A stretch of DNA of 64,000 nucleotides, taken from NCBI RefSeq assembly GCF_009828585.1, contig NZ_WSRZ01000010.1, positions 92,795 through 156,794 on the forward strand, given 5' to 3'. Positions 33,536 through 43,174 of the stretch are shown here, piece after piece (the first letter of the stretch is position 1; every line of letters begins with the position of its first letter). Position numbers and translations under genes: made by a program. The notes beneath the pieces were generated by a model, which saw only the letters and a list, made by a program, of their open reading frames with translations, ran no database searches and was not told the origin of the DNA. The stretch comes from Shewanella litoralis. GTDB taxonomy: Bacteria > Pseudomonadota > Gammaproteobacteria > Enterobacterales > Shewanellaceae.

Positions 33536-34080
33536 AGTGTTAATCCTATTTACCTCATTGTTCTTAGGGGCTGTTGATCTTTCAAGGTTGTTTTTGCAGC
33601 GAATTGTTGGCCATTATTCACATTTACAACTGCGCGGCAGAGACTTAGAGGTGTAGTTATTCTACATAAAAAGTCGATAACGCAGTAAAAATGGCCAACA
33701 AACGCTGCCCGAAGGGTTCGGCTAAAAACGTTTTACTCTTTGTTGAATGCATCTTTGCGAATAAATGGTTGCTTAGATGACTAGGCATCAATCCATTCGC
33801 CTCGATTAAAACGTTTTTAACTCGAACAAAATTCAACCAACAAAGATCAACAGACCCTAGTGTAAAAGATCCTTTTCTATATAGAAACATCTACTTAAAA
33901 AATTGCGCTAGCAGTTGATGTTAATACGTGTTGTTGGGCAAGTATACCGATATGCAGATGAACACTAACTGAATGACAGATTGATAATCTTGGTTTGATT
34001 AACCGTTTGGTAATGTTCAGCTTGTGTTCATTTTGAGTGGGTTTTAATGACCGCAACATTTAAGGTTGTGAGGAATCACC
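33536..34080. other. Divergent region occupied largely by a MITE-like element
   Basis: Between the PepSY gene (leftward) and the anchored protein at 34081 (rightward) lie 545 bases, 291 of which belong to the inserted element at 33567-33857. The remaining 220 bases on the right would hold the promoter of the rightward gene, and perhaps the original promoter of the PepSY operon. No real gene is present. Confidence 0.6.
33567..33857. mobile_element. 291-bp MITE-like element with TA flanks
   Basis: The left end GGGGCTGTTGATCTTT and the complement of the right end GGGTCTGTTGATCTTT match at 15 of 16 positions. Both ends are flanked by TA (33565-33566 and 33858-33859), the target duplication of IS630/Tc1-type elements. 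The short frames inside are not protein-like. It fits a non-autonomous element mobilised by a transposase encoded elsewhere. Confidence 0.75.
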
Positions 34081-34956
34081 ATGAACCAGCATTCAAATAA
34101 CATAATCAACACTACTTCATCGTTTAATACCGTCAAATTAGGATTAAGCTTATGTGTTGCATGTGCCTTAGGGTTAAGTTCTGCCACTGTATACAGTGCT
34201 GAAAAAAGTATCAGTCAAGTGAGCGGTGCAATAAGTCAAGCAAGGCAATTAGAGACGCCGGCCACTTCTGACAATAATGCCGAAACACGAGTGGCGCAGT
34301 TGCATCAACAAGCAAGCTTATTAACGGGCAGTGCGCAAACCAGCCCCAAAGTCACACGTGAACAACGTATGGCGGTACATCAAAAAGCCGCAGCGACCCA
34401 AGCCAGCCAGCAGCAACGTGCCTTGGCTCAGCAAAACCAGGTGATTTATTATGATTTTTCTTTCTATGACGCCCAGTCGAGATTATTTGAAGATTACGAT
34501 TACGACGGGTTTTATCAGACCTTTAGCGTGACCTTTGATGCCGATATCAACAGCAGTGGTGGTGATGTGCAAGCTGATGTATTTGCAGAATTATATTTAA
34601 GTCAAAATGGTGGCCCTTGGATCCATTACTACTCGACTGACGTATTCACCCTTAATGCCGATTCAAGCTTTGATGATTATGAAGTGCTAACGACGTTGGC
34701 TAATGGTTATCAAACCGATCATTATGACGTGTTAATCGATCTTTATGAGCTCGGTTATGCCGACCCTGTTGCCACAATTAGCAGTGATGATGTGGATGCA
34801 TTGTATGCCCTGCCACTTGAAAGTAGCGACAGAGATGCTGTGTATGTTGAAGAAGTCTATATCGAAGAGGTTCACGCAGGCGCATTGTCCTGGTTAAGTT
34901 TTAGCTTGCTTGGTGCGTTTGCCTGGTTCCGTCGCAGTTTTATGAACAAAAAATAA
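34081..34956 (+). CDS. Choice-of-anchor H type exported protein with GlyGly-CTERM-like tail
   Basis: A signal segment (LGLSLCVACALGLSSATVYSA) is followed by a Gln/Ala-rich helical region and, from about residue 120, a DYD-rich beta domain (VIYYDFSFYDAQSRLFEDYD, YQTFSVTFDADIN, VFAELYLSQNGGPW). The last 25 residues have a short motif, a hydrophobic helix and a basic end: GALSWLSFSLLGAFAWFRR, like rhombosortase-processed GlyGly-CTERM proteins. It is expected to be surface-anchored or released by the sorting protease. Function is unknown. Confidence 0.75.
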   Translation: MNQHSNNIINTTSSFNTVKLGLSLCVACALGLSSATVYSAEKSISQVSGAISQARQLETPATSDNNAETRVAQLHQQASLLTGSAQTSPKVTREQRMAVHQKAAATQASQQQRALAQQNQVIYYDFSFYDAQSRLFEDYDYDGFYQTFSVTFDADINSSGGDVQADVFAELYLSQNGGPWIHYYSTDVFTLNADSSFDDYEVLTTLANGYQTDHYDVLIDLYELGYADPVATISSDDVDALYALPLESSDRDAVYVEEVYIEEVHAGALSWLSFSLLGAFAWFRRSFMNKK

Positions 34957-35049
34957 CGTAAACATCAGATTTACCTAGGGTAGAATTACGTTTTTTTGAA
35001 GTCCTCAGTTTTTACTTATTATATTAAAAATAAGTATTTAGGAGAGAGT

Positions 35050-35727
35050 ATGTTAGTTAAGTTAAACACATCGTTGTTATGCAGTTCTTTAGTGGGTACA
35101 GCATTGTTGCTGTCAGGTTGTCAATTACCTAACCCTTACACCGGCGAGTCTGAAAATGCTAAAGCAACGAATGGCGCAATTATTGGTGCCATTGGCGGCG
35201 CGGCCATTGGTGTGGCTTCTGCAAGTAAAAAAGATCGCGGTAAAGGCGCATTAATTGGTGCTGCATCGGGTGCTGCGGTAGGCGGTGGTATTGGTTATTA
35301 CATGGACGTACAAGAAGCGAAATTGCGTAAGCAGTTGCAATCTACTGGCGTCAGCGTGACTCGTAGTGGTGATAACATCATCCTTAACATGCCAAACGAA
35401 GTGACATTTGCCGTTGATCAAACTGTGTTAAGTGAACGGGCTAAGTCAGTTTTAAACAGCGTAGTGCTAGTGGCAAAAGAATATGACGACACGCGCTTAA
35501 ACGTGATTGGTTATACCGACAGCTCAGGCTCAGATTCTTACAACTTACGCTTATCGCAAGTGCGAGCCAGTGAAGTGGCTCAATACATCACGAGCCAAAA
35601 CGTAAATGGTTCACGCGTGTCATCAACCGGTATGGGCGAAGCCAGTCCGATTGCGAGCAATAATACTGCCGATGGCCGTGCGCAAAATCGTCGTGTTGAA
35701 ATTGTATTAACACCGATTGGTAAGTAA
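35050..35727 (+). CDS. yiaD: OmpA-family lipoprotein, YiaD-like
   Basis: The lipobox LLLSGC is followed by NPYTGESE, a glycine-zipper region (IGAIGGAAIGVASASKKDRG, GALIGAASGAAVGGGIGYYM) and an OmpA peptidoglycan-binding domain (DDTRLNVIGYTDSSGSDSYN, AQNRRVEIVL). The match to E. coli YiaD is strong along its length. It should sit in the outer membrane and grip peptidoglycan. The ATG at 35050 follows AGGAGAG; eighteen upstream codons are rejected. Confidence 0.92.
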   Translation: MLVKLNTSLLCSSLVGTALLLSGCQLPNPYTGESENAKATNGAIIGAIGGAAIGVASASKKDRGKGALIGAASGAAVGGGIGYYMDVQEAKLRKQLQSTGVSVTRSGDNIILNMPNEVTFAVDQTVLSERAKSVLNSVVLVAKEYDDTRLNVIGYTDSSGSDSYNLRLSQVRASEVAQYITSQNVNGSRVSSTGMGEASPIASNNTADGRAQNRRVEIVLTPIGK

Positions 35728-35776
35728 TCGTCTTAATTGTATTTCGACAAATAAGTAAATTGTTTACTGCTTAAAC

Positions 35777-35802
35777 AAAAGCCATCGCAAGATGGTTTTT
35801 TT
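35777..35802. terminator. Bidirectional terminator between yiaD and xseA
   Basis: AAAAGCCATC-GCAA-GATGGTTTTT forms a hairpin with T tracts usable on both strands, lying between the convergent yiaD and xseA genes. Confidence 0.8.
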
Positions 35803-35819
35803 GTATCTAAAGATTTGTT

Positions 35820-37160
35820 TTAGTTACTCGATATTTTAGTTACGGTAGAGGTGATTTCTCCGTGTTTTAAGCGAGTATGAATTTCATCTCCTAACGCTAA
35901 TTTTTCAGCATTTTCGACAACCTTTTTATTCGCGCTAGTGATTGAATAGCCTCGGCTCAATGTGGCCAGTGGGCTAACAGTATCAAGCTTATGGGCTGCT
36001 TGGGCGACACGTAATGACGCCTGCTTGAAGTAATCGGTGCTGGCGTCGTTAAAGCGCTCGGTTAGGTACTGTAGGCGCTGTTTTTCTAATGTTAAAGTGC
36101 TGGCCGGTGAACGTTGTTGTAAGCGGTTATATAATTGCTGGTGGCGCAACGTTAAACGGCTGAGTTTGTGTTGTAAGGCATGCTCTAATCGCAGCTGCAT
36201 TTCATCAAAACGCTGTTCAAATTGCTGCAGTTTTCGCTGTGGCTCATGGCGTTGAAGCTGGTGGGTTAATTGGGTTAAGCGACCACTTTGTTGTAACTGA
36301 TAATGCTTCATACTTTGTTGTAAGCGAGCGAGCAGCAATATCAACTTTTCAGCTTTGTTACCTTTGTCTTTGGACAATAGCTCAGCGCCAGCAGAAGGTG
36401 TTGGTGCGCGCACATCGGCAACATAATCGCTGATGGTGGTGTCTATTTCATGGCCGACAGCACTAATTACCGGTAGGGCGCTGTTGTAAATGGCATGAGC
36501 TAGGTGCTCACTGTTAAAACACCATAAATCTTCTAATGAACCGCCGCCACGAGTCAGAAGTAATACATCGACTTCAAGGCGCTGGTTTGCTGTCGTTATG
36601 GCCTGACAAATTAACTGGCTCGCACCAGCCCCTTGCACCTGGGTTGGGTAAACTATCACTTCGATAGATGGGTCGCGCCTGGCTAATACGTGCAATATGT
36701 CTCGAAGCGCTGCGCCAGTAGCCGAGGTAATCACGCCAATGCGTTGAATATTATTTGGAATAGGACGCTTTGTTTCTGTGGCAAATAAACCTTCTGCAGC
36801 TAATTTAAGCTTTAAAGCCTCAAATTCCTGTGCTAACAAGCCGTCGCCAGCAGGCAACATTGACTCAAGTAGCAATTGATAGTCGCCACGAGGCTCGTAA
36901 ACACTGATAGCGCCTTTCACTAACACTTGTTGACCATTGACAGGTTTAAAGCGTACCGATTGATTACGGCCTTTAAACATCGCACAGCGAATTTGTGATT
37001 GGCTATCTTTTAAAGTGAGATACCAATGGCCAGAACTTGGCGAGGAAAAGTTTGAAATTTCACCATTTAACCAGATTTTACCTATTTGACCTTCAAGAAT
37101 ATGCCTTACTTCGCCGTTTAATTGTGAAACGGTGTAAACATTGTTTTTTGTGGCACTCAT
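35820..37160 (-). CDS. xseA: Exodeoxyribonuclease VII large subunit
   Basis: XseA forms with XseB an exonuclease that degrades single-stranded DNA. The N-terminal OB domain is clear ([28 protein letters not shown]). The catalytic region contains [22 protein letters not shown] and [12 protein letters not shown] with [12 protein letters not shown], and a long coiled coil follows. The ATG at 37160 ([15 protein letters not shown]) is preferred, giving 446 residues. It is divergent from guaB, with 118 bases between. Confidence 0.96.
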   Translation of the reverse strand: MSATKNNVYTVSQLNGEVRHILEGQIGKIWLNGEISNFSSPSSGHWYLTLKDSQSQIRCAMFKGRNQSVRFKPVNGQQVLVKGAISVYEPRGDYQLLLESMLPAGDGLLAQEFEALKLKLAAEGLFATETKRPIPNNIQRIGVITSATGAALRDILHVLARRDPSIEVIVYPTQVQGAGASQLICQAITTANQRLEVDVLLLTRGGGSLEDLWCFNSEHLAHAIYNSALPVISAVGHEIDTTISDYVADVRAPTPSAGAELLSKDKGNKAEKLILLLARLQQSMKHYQLQQSGRLTQLTHQLQRHEPQRKLQQFEQRFDEMQLRLEHALQHKLSRLTLRHQQLYNRLQQRSPASTLTLEKQRLQYLTERFNDASTDYFKQASLRVAQAAHKLDTVSPLATLSRGYSITSANKKVVENAEKLALGDEIHTRLKHGEITSTVTKISSN

Positions 37161-37200
37161 GAATGTTCTCATTCTAACGGTAATAAAAATCTATTTTCCA

Positions 37201-37229
37201 TTTACCAACTGCAATATGCAAGGTATAAT
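37201..37229 (+). promoter_or_regulatory. Sigma-70 promoter of guaBA
   Basis: A -35 TTTACC (37201-37206), a 17-base spacer and a perfect -10 TATAAT (37224-37229) lie about 50 bases upstream of the guaB ATG. No PurR-like palindrome is visible around it. Confidence 0.75.
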
Positions 37230-37278
37230 CTCGCCGCAATATTTCACCTCAAATCCTACTTACTAGGGAGATGTTGCC

Positions 37279-38745
37279 ATGCTACGTTTACTGAAAGATG
37301 CACTAACCTTTGATGATGTGTTGTTGGTTCCTGCCCACTCGACCGTACTCCCTAATACCGCTGTTCTCAAAACCCGTTTAACGACTAAAATCGAACTGAA
37401 TATTCCACTGGTGTCTGCCGCTATGGACACAGTCACCGAGTCTCGTCTTGCCATTGCAATGGCGCAAGAAGGCGGCTTAGGTTTTATTCATAAAAACATG
37501 AGTATTGAGCAACAAGCCGAAGAAGTCCGCAAAGTTAAAAGCTATGAAGCAGGGATTGTTCAAGACCCTGTTACCGTGACTCCTGCAACAAGTTTAACCG
37601 ACCTGCGTGAATTAACTGAGCGTAATGGTTTTGCTGGTTACCCTGTGGTGAATGATGCACACGAACTTGTGGGGATTATTACTGGCCGTGACGTACGTTT
37701 TGTTACCGACTGGAGCAAAACGGTTGCCGACATGATGACGCCAAAAGATCGCCTTGTGACAGTGACAGAGGGCACCAAGTTAGATGAAGTGCAAAAGTTA
37801 ATGCATGCTCATCGTATTGAAAAAGTCCTCGTGGTTGACAATAACTTTAAACTTAAAGGCCTTGTCACAGTAAAAGATTTCGAAAAAGCTGAGCGTAAGC
37901 CTAACGCCTGTAAAGACGAGTTAGGTCGTTTACGTGTTGGCGCAGCAGTCGGTGCAGGTCCTGGTAACGAAGAGCGTGTTGATGCCCTTGTTAAAGCCGG
38001 TGTCGACGTACTGTTGATTGACTCATCACATGGTCACTCAGAAGGCGTATTACAACGCATTCGTGACACCCGTGCTAAATACCCTGAGTTACAAATTGTT
38101 GGCGGTAACGTTGCTACAGCTTCTGGCGCACTTGCGTTAGTTGAAGCTGGCGTAAACGCCGTTAAAGTGGGTATAGGCCCTGGTTCAATTTGTACTACGC
38201 GTATTGTGACTGGCGTAGGGGTTCCACAAATTACAGCTGTATCTGATGCGGCTGAAGCGGTACTCGCGTTAGGGATCCCAGTGATTGCCGATGGCGGTAT
38301 TCGTTTTTCTGGTGACTTAGCTAAAGCATTAGCCGCGGGTGCATCATGCATTATGGCGGGTTCAATGTTTGCCGGTACTGAAGAAGCACCTGGTGAAACT
38401 GAGCTTTATCAGGGGCGCGCGTATAAGTCATACCGTGGTATGGGTTCTCTTGGCGCTATGGGTCAGTCTCAAGGTTCATCAGATCGTTATTTCCAAAGTG
38501 ACAACGCCGCCGACAAATTAGTGCCAGAAGGCGTTGAAGGTCGCGTGCCTTATAAAGGTAAGTTAAAAGAAATTATTCACCAGCACATGGGTGGTTTACG
38601 CTCATGCATGGGCTTAACAGGTTGTGCCACCATTAAAGATTTAAATGAAAAAGCACAGTTTGTTAAGGTGACTTCTGCAGGGATGGGCGAGTCACACGTA
38701 CATGATGTGACTATTACCAAAGAAGCACCAAACTATCGTTCATAA
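37279..38745 (+). CDS. guaB: IMP dehydrogenase
   Basis: GuaB oxidises IMP to XMP with NAD, the rate-limiting step to GMP. The catalytic cysteine loop is [20 protein letters not shown], and the flap [10 protein letters not shown] is present. A CBS pair is inserted at about residues 93-205. At 488 residues the protein matches E. coli in length. A GGGAG site precedes the ATG, and guaA follows after a weak hairpin. Confidence 0.98.
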   Translation: MLRLLKDALTFDDVLLVPAHSTVLPNTAVLKTRLTTKIELNIPLVSAAMDTVTESRLAIAMAQEGGLGFIHKNMSIEQQAEEVRKVKSYEAGIVQDPVTVTPATSLTDLRELTERNGFAGYPVVNDAHELVGIITGRDVRFVTDWSKTVADMMTPKDRLVTVTEGTKLDEVQKLMHAHRIEKVLVVDNNFKLKGLVTVKDFEKAERKPNACKDELGRLRVGAAVGAGPGNEERVDALVKAGVDVLLIDSSHGHSEGVLQRIRDTRAKYPELQIVGGNVATASGALALVEAGVNAVKVGIGPGSICTTRIVTGVGVPQITAVSDAAEAVLALGIPVIADGGIRFSGDLAKALAAGASCIMAGSMFAGTEEAPGETELYQGRAYKSYRGMGSLGAMGQSQGSSDRYFQSDNAADKLVPEGVEGRVPYKGKLKEIIHQHMGGLRSCMGLTGCATIKDLNEKAQFVKVTSAGMGESHVHDVTITKEAPNYRS

Positions 38746-38754
38746 TTTCGGCAA

Positions 38755-38776
38755 GGGCGACGTTTGTCGCCCTTTT
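38755..38776 (+). terminator. Hairpin between guaB and guaA
   Basis: GGGCGAC-GTTT-GTCGCCC is followed by only four T residues. It probably attenuates or stabilises guaB mRNA and need not fully end transcription before guaA. Confidence 0.6.
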
Positions 38777-38837
38777 GTTACTCGCATTATGGCCAGTGTA
38801 TTGGCCATGGCATTTAATCAATTTGTAAAGGTTACCC

Positions 38838-40415
38838 ATGATTAACATTCATGATCATAAGATTTTGATCCTCGATTTTGGTTCTCAGTACACACAACTT
38901 ATTGCCCGTCGTATTCGTGAAATTGGCGTGTATTGTGAGTTATGGGCTTGGGATGTGAGCGAAGCTCAAATTCGTGAATTTGCACCTAACGGCATTATTT
39001 TAGCCGGCGGTCCTGAAAGCGTAACCGCTGATAATTCACCACGTGCACCTGAATACGTATTTAATGCTGGCGTACCCGTTTTAGGCATTTGTTACGGCAT
39101 GCAAACCATGTCAGAGCAACTTGGCGGTAAAGTGATTCAAGGCGTAGGCGAGGGCGAATTTGGTTATGCTCAAATCGAACTGCAAACCACGTCAGCACTG
39201 TTTAAAAGCATTGAAGATGCCGTAAGTGCAGATGGCAAACCATTACTCGATGTATGGATGAGCCACGGTGATAAAGTATCGATGATCCCAGAAGGCTTCG
39301 TCACCGTTGCTAAAACGTCAACCTGTCCGTTTGCGGCAATGGCTAACGAAGAGAAGCGCTTTTACGGTGTGCAATTTCACCCAGAAGTGACCCACACTCG
39401 CCAGGGTCAGCGCATGCTTGAGCATTTTGCGTTAGACATTTGTGGCTGTGAAGCAAATTGGAAACCTTCATCAATTATCGAAGATGCCATTGAGCGCTTA
39501 AAGCAACAAATTGGCGATGATGAAGTGATTTTAGGTTTGTCAGGTGGTGTTGATTCATCGGTTGTGGCCATGCTATTGCACCGCGCCATTGGCGATAAAC
39601 TCACGTGTGTATTTGTGGATAACGGCTTGCTGCGTTTGAACGAAGCAGAGCAAGTATTAGAGATGTTTGGCGATCACTTTGGACTCAATATTGTCCATGT
39701 AGATGCTGAAAATCGTTTCTTAGATGCGATGGCTGGCGAAGCTGAACCAGAAGCCAAGCGTAAAATCATTGGTCGCGTGTTTGTTGAAATTTTCGACGAA
39801 GAATCAAAAAAATGCGTCAATGCTAAATGGTTAGCTCAAGGCACTATTTACCCAGATGTGATTGAATCTGCGGGTAGCGCAACCGGTAAAGCTCATGTGA
39901 TTAAATCGCACCACAATGTTGGCGGTTTACCTGCTGATATGAAAATGGGCCTGGTTGAGCCACTACGTGAATTATTTAAAGACGAAGTCCGTAAAATTGG
40001 TTTAGAACTTGGCTTACCTTACAACATGCTTTATCGCCATCCGTTCCCAGGGCCTGGTCTTGGTGTACGCGTTCTTGGTGAAGTAAAAAAAGAGTATTGT
40101 GACTTGTTACGTCGTGCTGATGCTATCTTCATTGAAGAATTGCACAAAGCTGACTTATATAACAAAGTCAGCCAGGCATTTACGGTATTTTTACCGGTAC
40201 GCTCGGTTGGTGTGATGGGTGATGGCCGTAAATATGATTGGGTTGTGTCGCTTCGCGCGGTAGAAACTATCGACTTTATGACCGCACATTGGGCGCACTT
40301 ACCGTACGACTTTTTGGGTCGTGTATCGAACCGTATTATTAATGAAATCGATGGTATTTCTCGTGTGGTTTACGATATTTCAGGTAAGCCACCTGCAACG
40401 ATCGAATGGGAGTAA
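38838..40415 (+). CDS. guaA: GMP synthase (glutamine-hydrolysing)
   Basis: GuaA converts XMP to GMP. The N-terminal glutamine amidotransferase has the nucleophile in GICYGMQTM and HPEVTHT. The ATP pyrophosphatase domain has the P-loop [11 protein letters not shown]. The C-terminal dimer domain ends [10 protein letters not shown]. At 525 residues it is full length. It forms the guaBA pair. Confidence 0.98.
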   Translation: MINIHDHKILILDFGSQYTQLIARRIREIGVYCELWAWDVSEAQIREFAPNGIILAGGPESVTADNSPRAPEYVFNAGVPVLGICYGMQTMSEQLGGKVIQGVGEGEFGYAQIELQTTSALFKSIEDAVSADGKPLLDVWMSHGDKVSMIPEGFVTVAKTSTCPFAAMANEEKRFYGVQFHPEVTHTRQGQRMLEHFALDICGCEANWKPSSIIEDAIERLKQQIGDDEVILGLSGGVDSSVVAMLLHRAIGDKLTCVFVDNGLLRLNEAEQVLEMFGDHFGLNIVHVDAENRFLDAMAGEAEPEAKRKIIGRVFVEIFDEESKKCVNAKWLAQGTIYPDVIESAGSATGKAHVIKSHHNVGGLPADMKMGLVEPLRELFKDEVRKIGLELGLPYNMLYRHPFPGPGLGVRVLGEVKKEYCDLLRRADAIFIEELHKADLYNKVSQAFTVFLPVRSVGVMGDGRKYDWVVSLRAVETIDFMTAHWAHLPYDFLGRVSNRIINEIDGISRVVYDISGKPPATIEWE

Positions 40416-40448
40416 TCCAATAGGATTAACCCGATATTGATGTGATAT

Positions 40449-40474
40449 AAAAAAGACGCTGCGGCGTCTTTTTT
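40449..40474 (+). terminator. Terminator of guaBA
   Basis: AAAAAAGACGC-TGCG-GCGTCTTTTTT, 33 bases after the guaA stop, is a strong symmetric hairpin. Confidence 0.9.
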
Positions 40475-40519
40475 ATTTGTTAGAATAGCCACGTAAATCT
40501 TATGAAATAGGCTAATAGC

Positions 40520-41146
40520 GTGACAGATATTCCCAAGGCAGATTGTACAACTTTTGTTGACCCCAACCTTACTGCTAATCCAGCGCCCAGTGCAAATGTG
40601 AAGGCTAATTCAAGTACTATTGATACACCTGTGAGTGACGCGCAGCAAGTGATCGATAAGCAATGGATGCGTTTAGCGATGCAGTTAGCTGAGCAAGCCG
40701 AATTAAAAGGTGAAGTGCCTGTCGGTGCAGTGTTAGTGAAAGATGATGTCATGATTGCCAGTGGCTTTAATTTAAGCATTATCAATAACGACCCTACCGC
40801 TCACGCCGAAATGGAATGTATTCGCCAGGCCGGTAACGTGCTCAACAACTACCGAATGCTAGACACAACCTTGTATGTCACGCTCGAGCCTTGTGCTATG
40901 TGCGCGGGCGCAATGGTGCATGGGCGGATTAAGCGCGTGGTTTATGGTGCCGATGATTTAAAAACCGGTGCCGCGGGGAGCGTGATTGATTTATTGCAGC
41001 ATCCTGCATTTAATCACCAGTTAGCCGTGAGTGCAGGGGTGTTAGCCGATGAGTGTGCTGAGCAGTTAAGTGCTTTTTTTAAGCGCAGACGTGCCGAAAA
41101 AAAAGCCCTCAAACTGTTAGGCAAGCAGCAACAGGTTGAAGACTAA
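40520..41146 (+). CDS. tadA: tRNA-specific adenosine deaminase TadA
   Basis: TadA deaminates A34 to inosine in tRNA-Arg(ACG). The zinc site is intact: HAEMEC with the catalytic glutamate and PCAMCAGAMVHGRI. The GTG start gives 208 residues. The first 45 are a low-complexity, Ala/Asn/Ser/Thr-rich extension not found in E. coli TadA (167 residues); the conserved domain begins at QWMRLAMQLAEQAELKGEVP. No alternative ATG is closer to the domain except the internal WM, so the extension may be real or the start misplaced. Confidence 0.93.
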   Translation: MTDIPKADCTTFVDPNLTANPAPSANVKANSSTIDTPVSDAQQVIDKQWMRLAMQLAEQAELKGEVPVGAVLVKDDVMIASGFNLSIINNDPTAHAEMECIRQAGNVLNNYRMLDTTLYVTLEPCAMCAGAMVHGRIKRVVYGADDLKTGAAGSVIDLLQHPAFNHQLAVSAGVLADECAEQLSAFFKRRRAEKKALKLLGKQQQVED

Positions 41147-41170
41147 TTTATTCGTGGGGTTAAACGTTGA

Positions 41171-41290
41171 TTAACTTTCGGTTTGAATCAGTAAAAAATG
41201 CGCGCGTTGACGATTTTGAATGCGGTTTTTTTGTACTTTAAGCATGACACGACGGCGTGACATGGTGTTGCTTATCGCTCTTCTTCTCAT
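41171..41290 (-). CDS. Candidate 39-residue basic small protein
   Basis: An AAGGA site stands 7 bases before an ATG on the minus strand, opening a 39-codon frame that is very rich in arginine (starts MRRRAISNTMSRRR, ends LLIQTES). It lies alone in the gap between tadA and mltF. No family is recognised. The ribosome site is the main support. A structural-RNA or chance origin is possible. Confidence 0.35.
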   Translation of the reverse strand: MRRRAISNTMSRRRVMLKVQKNRIQNRQRAHFLLIQTES

Positions 41291-41390
41291 ACCGATATCC
41301 TTCAAATTGCTGAATTAAATCGCTTAACAACGCCGCAAGTGAGCGTTGTTGATAAGCCATAGTATTTTTTCACACTTAACAATGCAATCA

Positions 41391-42824
41391 TTATGGCTGC
41401 TGAGCCGACACATTATTAATCTGTACTTCTTCGGCAATCACTTCCACACTGTCACTTTCGTCGATGACTTCCATCTGTTTGGTTTGATTATCAACCCACA
41501 CTAGGGTGTCGTAATAACGACGAATACTGTCAACATAATGGACGGCTTCACTGCCACGAGCATAGCCATAACGGGTTTGTTTGTAATATTTTGATTGCTG
41601 CAAGAGAGGTAAAACCTTTTTTACGTCACGCCAGGCGCTAGGGTTCATGCCCATTGACTCGGTTAAACGCCGTGCATCTTCAACATGGCCTAATCCTATG
41701 TTGTATGCTGCTAATGCAAACCAAATTCTTTGTGACTCAGGGATCGTATCTGGTAAACGTTCCATCATATCTTTTAAATAAAATGCGCCGCCACGGATGC
41801 TTTGTTCTGCATCTAAGCGGTTTTCAACGCCAACATAGGTTGCTGTTGGGCGGGTAAGCATCATCATCCCCCTAACCCCGGTTCGCGAGCGCGCGGTAGG
41901 ATTCCAATGTGATTCCTGGTAGCTGGCCGCAGCCAGTTTACGCCAATCTAATTCGCCAGCGTGTTCTTCAAACATGCTGCGATACTCGGGCAAAATATTG
42001 TCAATGGCACGGATAAAGGCACGAGTATCAACATAATCAAAGCGTTTTACATGACCAAAATATTTTTCATTGAGGTGTTCTAAAGTGCCTGCGCGTTTTT
42101 CTTTGTGCCAAAAAGCCAATAGTTGGCTCATTAGGCGGTCACTGTCTTTGGGCGGCAATAACCAAACGACTTCAATTTTTTCTTCCAAAATCATCCCAGC
42201 GCGCAATTCGGGTAAAAAACGCTGGTTGATGAGCAAGCTATTTGAGTCTGAAATCGTGTAGTTCAATTCACCTTTAGCAACCAGTGCAAAAAGTTCTTCG
42301 TTGTCTTTGTCATTAACCTGGTTCCACATTAACTCTGGGTGGTCTTTTTGTAATTGGGTTAAGGTATTTACCGATGATGAATTTGCCATGACGGTGATTT
42401 CACCCGACAAGGTACCAATGTCTTTTGGCTCAGGCGTGCCTTCTTTGTAAACCAGCACCTGATTAACCTTGTATAAGGTTGGGCCAAGTTTAAATTGCTT
42501 GCTGCGATTAGGTGTTTTAGCAATGCCCGCAGCAATAATGTCGATATCGTTATCTTTTAAGGCTTTAAACAGTGCTTTACGATCGGTGTAGGGGATCATT
42601 TCTAACGGCACAGCAAGATAATCGGCAAAACGCTGGGCCATTTCAAAATCAAAACCGGTTTCACCTAATTCTGAATTGAGGTAAATCTGCGGACCATAAA
42701 GGGTACCGACCTTAAGGACAGTACGTTTCGGCGCTGGCGCAGCAATATCGACCTGTTGAATATCAACGGGTTGGCATGCGCTGAGTATCGCGCAGAGTAA
42801 AATGATAAATAAGGTTTTGATCAT
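41391..42824 (-). CDS. mltF: Membrane-bound lytic transglycosylase MltF
   Basis: A lipobox (LLCAILSAC) is followed by an ABC-transporter-type solute-binding domain ([15 protein letters not shown] through [10 protein letters not shown]) and a C-terminal lytic transglycosylase domain with the catalytic glutamate in [11 protein letters not shown], then [10 protein letters not shown] and [13 protein letters not shown]. MltF cleaves peptidoglycan from the outer membrane; the first domain regulates it. At 477 residues the length is usual. It is divergent from purL, as in many relatives. Confidence 0.95.
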   Translation of the reverse strand: MIKTLFIILLCAILSACQPVDIQQVDIAAPAPKRTVLKVGTLYGPQIYLNSELGETGFDFEMAQRFADYLAVPLEMIPYTDRKALFKALKDNDIDIIAAGIAKTPNRSKQFKLGPTLYKVNQVLVYKEGTPEPKDIGTLSGEITVMANSSSVNTLTQLQKDHPELMWNQVNDKDNEELFALVAKGELNYTISDSNSLLINQRFLPELRAGMILEEKIEVVWLLPPKDSDRLMSQLLAFWHKEKRAGTLEHLNEKYFGHVKRFDYVDTRAFIRAIDNILPEYRSMFEEHAGELDWRKLAAASYQESHWNPTARSRTGVRGMMMLTRPTATYVGVENRLDAEQSIRGGAFYLKDMMERLPDTIPESQRIWFALAAYNIGLGHVEDARRLTESMGMNPSAWRDVKKVLPLLQQSKYYKQTRYGYARGSEAVHYVDSIRRYYDTLVWVDNQTKQMEVIDESDSVEVIAEEVQINNVSAQQP

Positions 42825-43174
42825 ATTTATTAACTGGTTATCTTAAGTTGTTCGTTAACGTTCACGAGAGTAGTACGAGAAAACGAGTGTAAATAGCCTT
42901 TAAATATGTAGGGGGAATAACGTCTTTTTTCGCATACTTTATCAGGAGTTTTGCAAAACGCCTAGGCTTGTGCAAAAAAAGCACCAAATGGTGTCTATTT
43001 TGCATTCAGATGTAAAGTCGTCATGCTATTCACTTTAGCATTATTGTTGTGGGATATTTTCCCTATCAGGAAACACTGTTTTCACCCGTGCTTGAACGTG
43101 ATTTGTATGGTGCAATTCCCTATAATAGCGCCAATTCTGACCCTCCTATATAAATTATAAGGTGAATAGACGTG
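42825..43174. promoter_or_regulatory. Divergent mltF/purL promoter region
   Basis: The 350-base gap contains a perfect -10 TATAAT at 43121-43126 for purL, with no good -35 at the right distance. A nested hairpin, TGCAAAA...GCACCA-AA-TGGTGT...TTTTGCA, spans about 42971-43007. No PurR-like site was recognised and no gene is seen. Confidence 0.45.

Noticed and set aside
33657-33890. 77-residue reverse open frame
   Set aside because: It lies mostly inside the 291-bp MITE-like element and crosses its end, so it is not an independent gene.
33990-34010. Possible PhoP box (GTTTG direct repeat) upstream of the anchored protein
   Set aside because: The two GTTTG half-sites are 12 bases apart instead of the 11-base period of PhoP boxes, and matches are weak.
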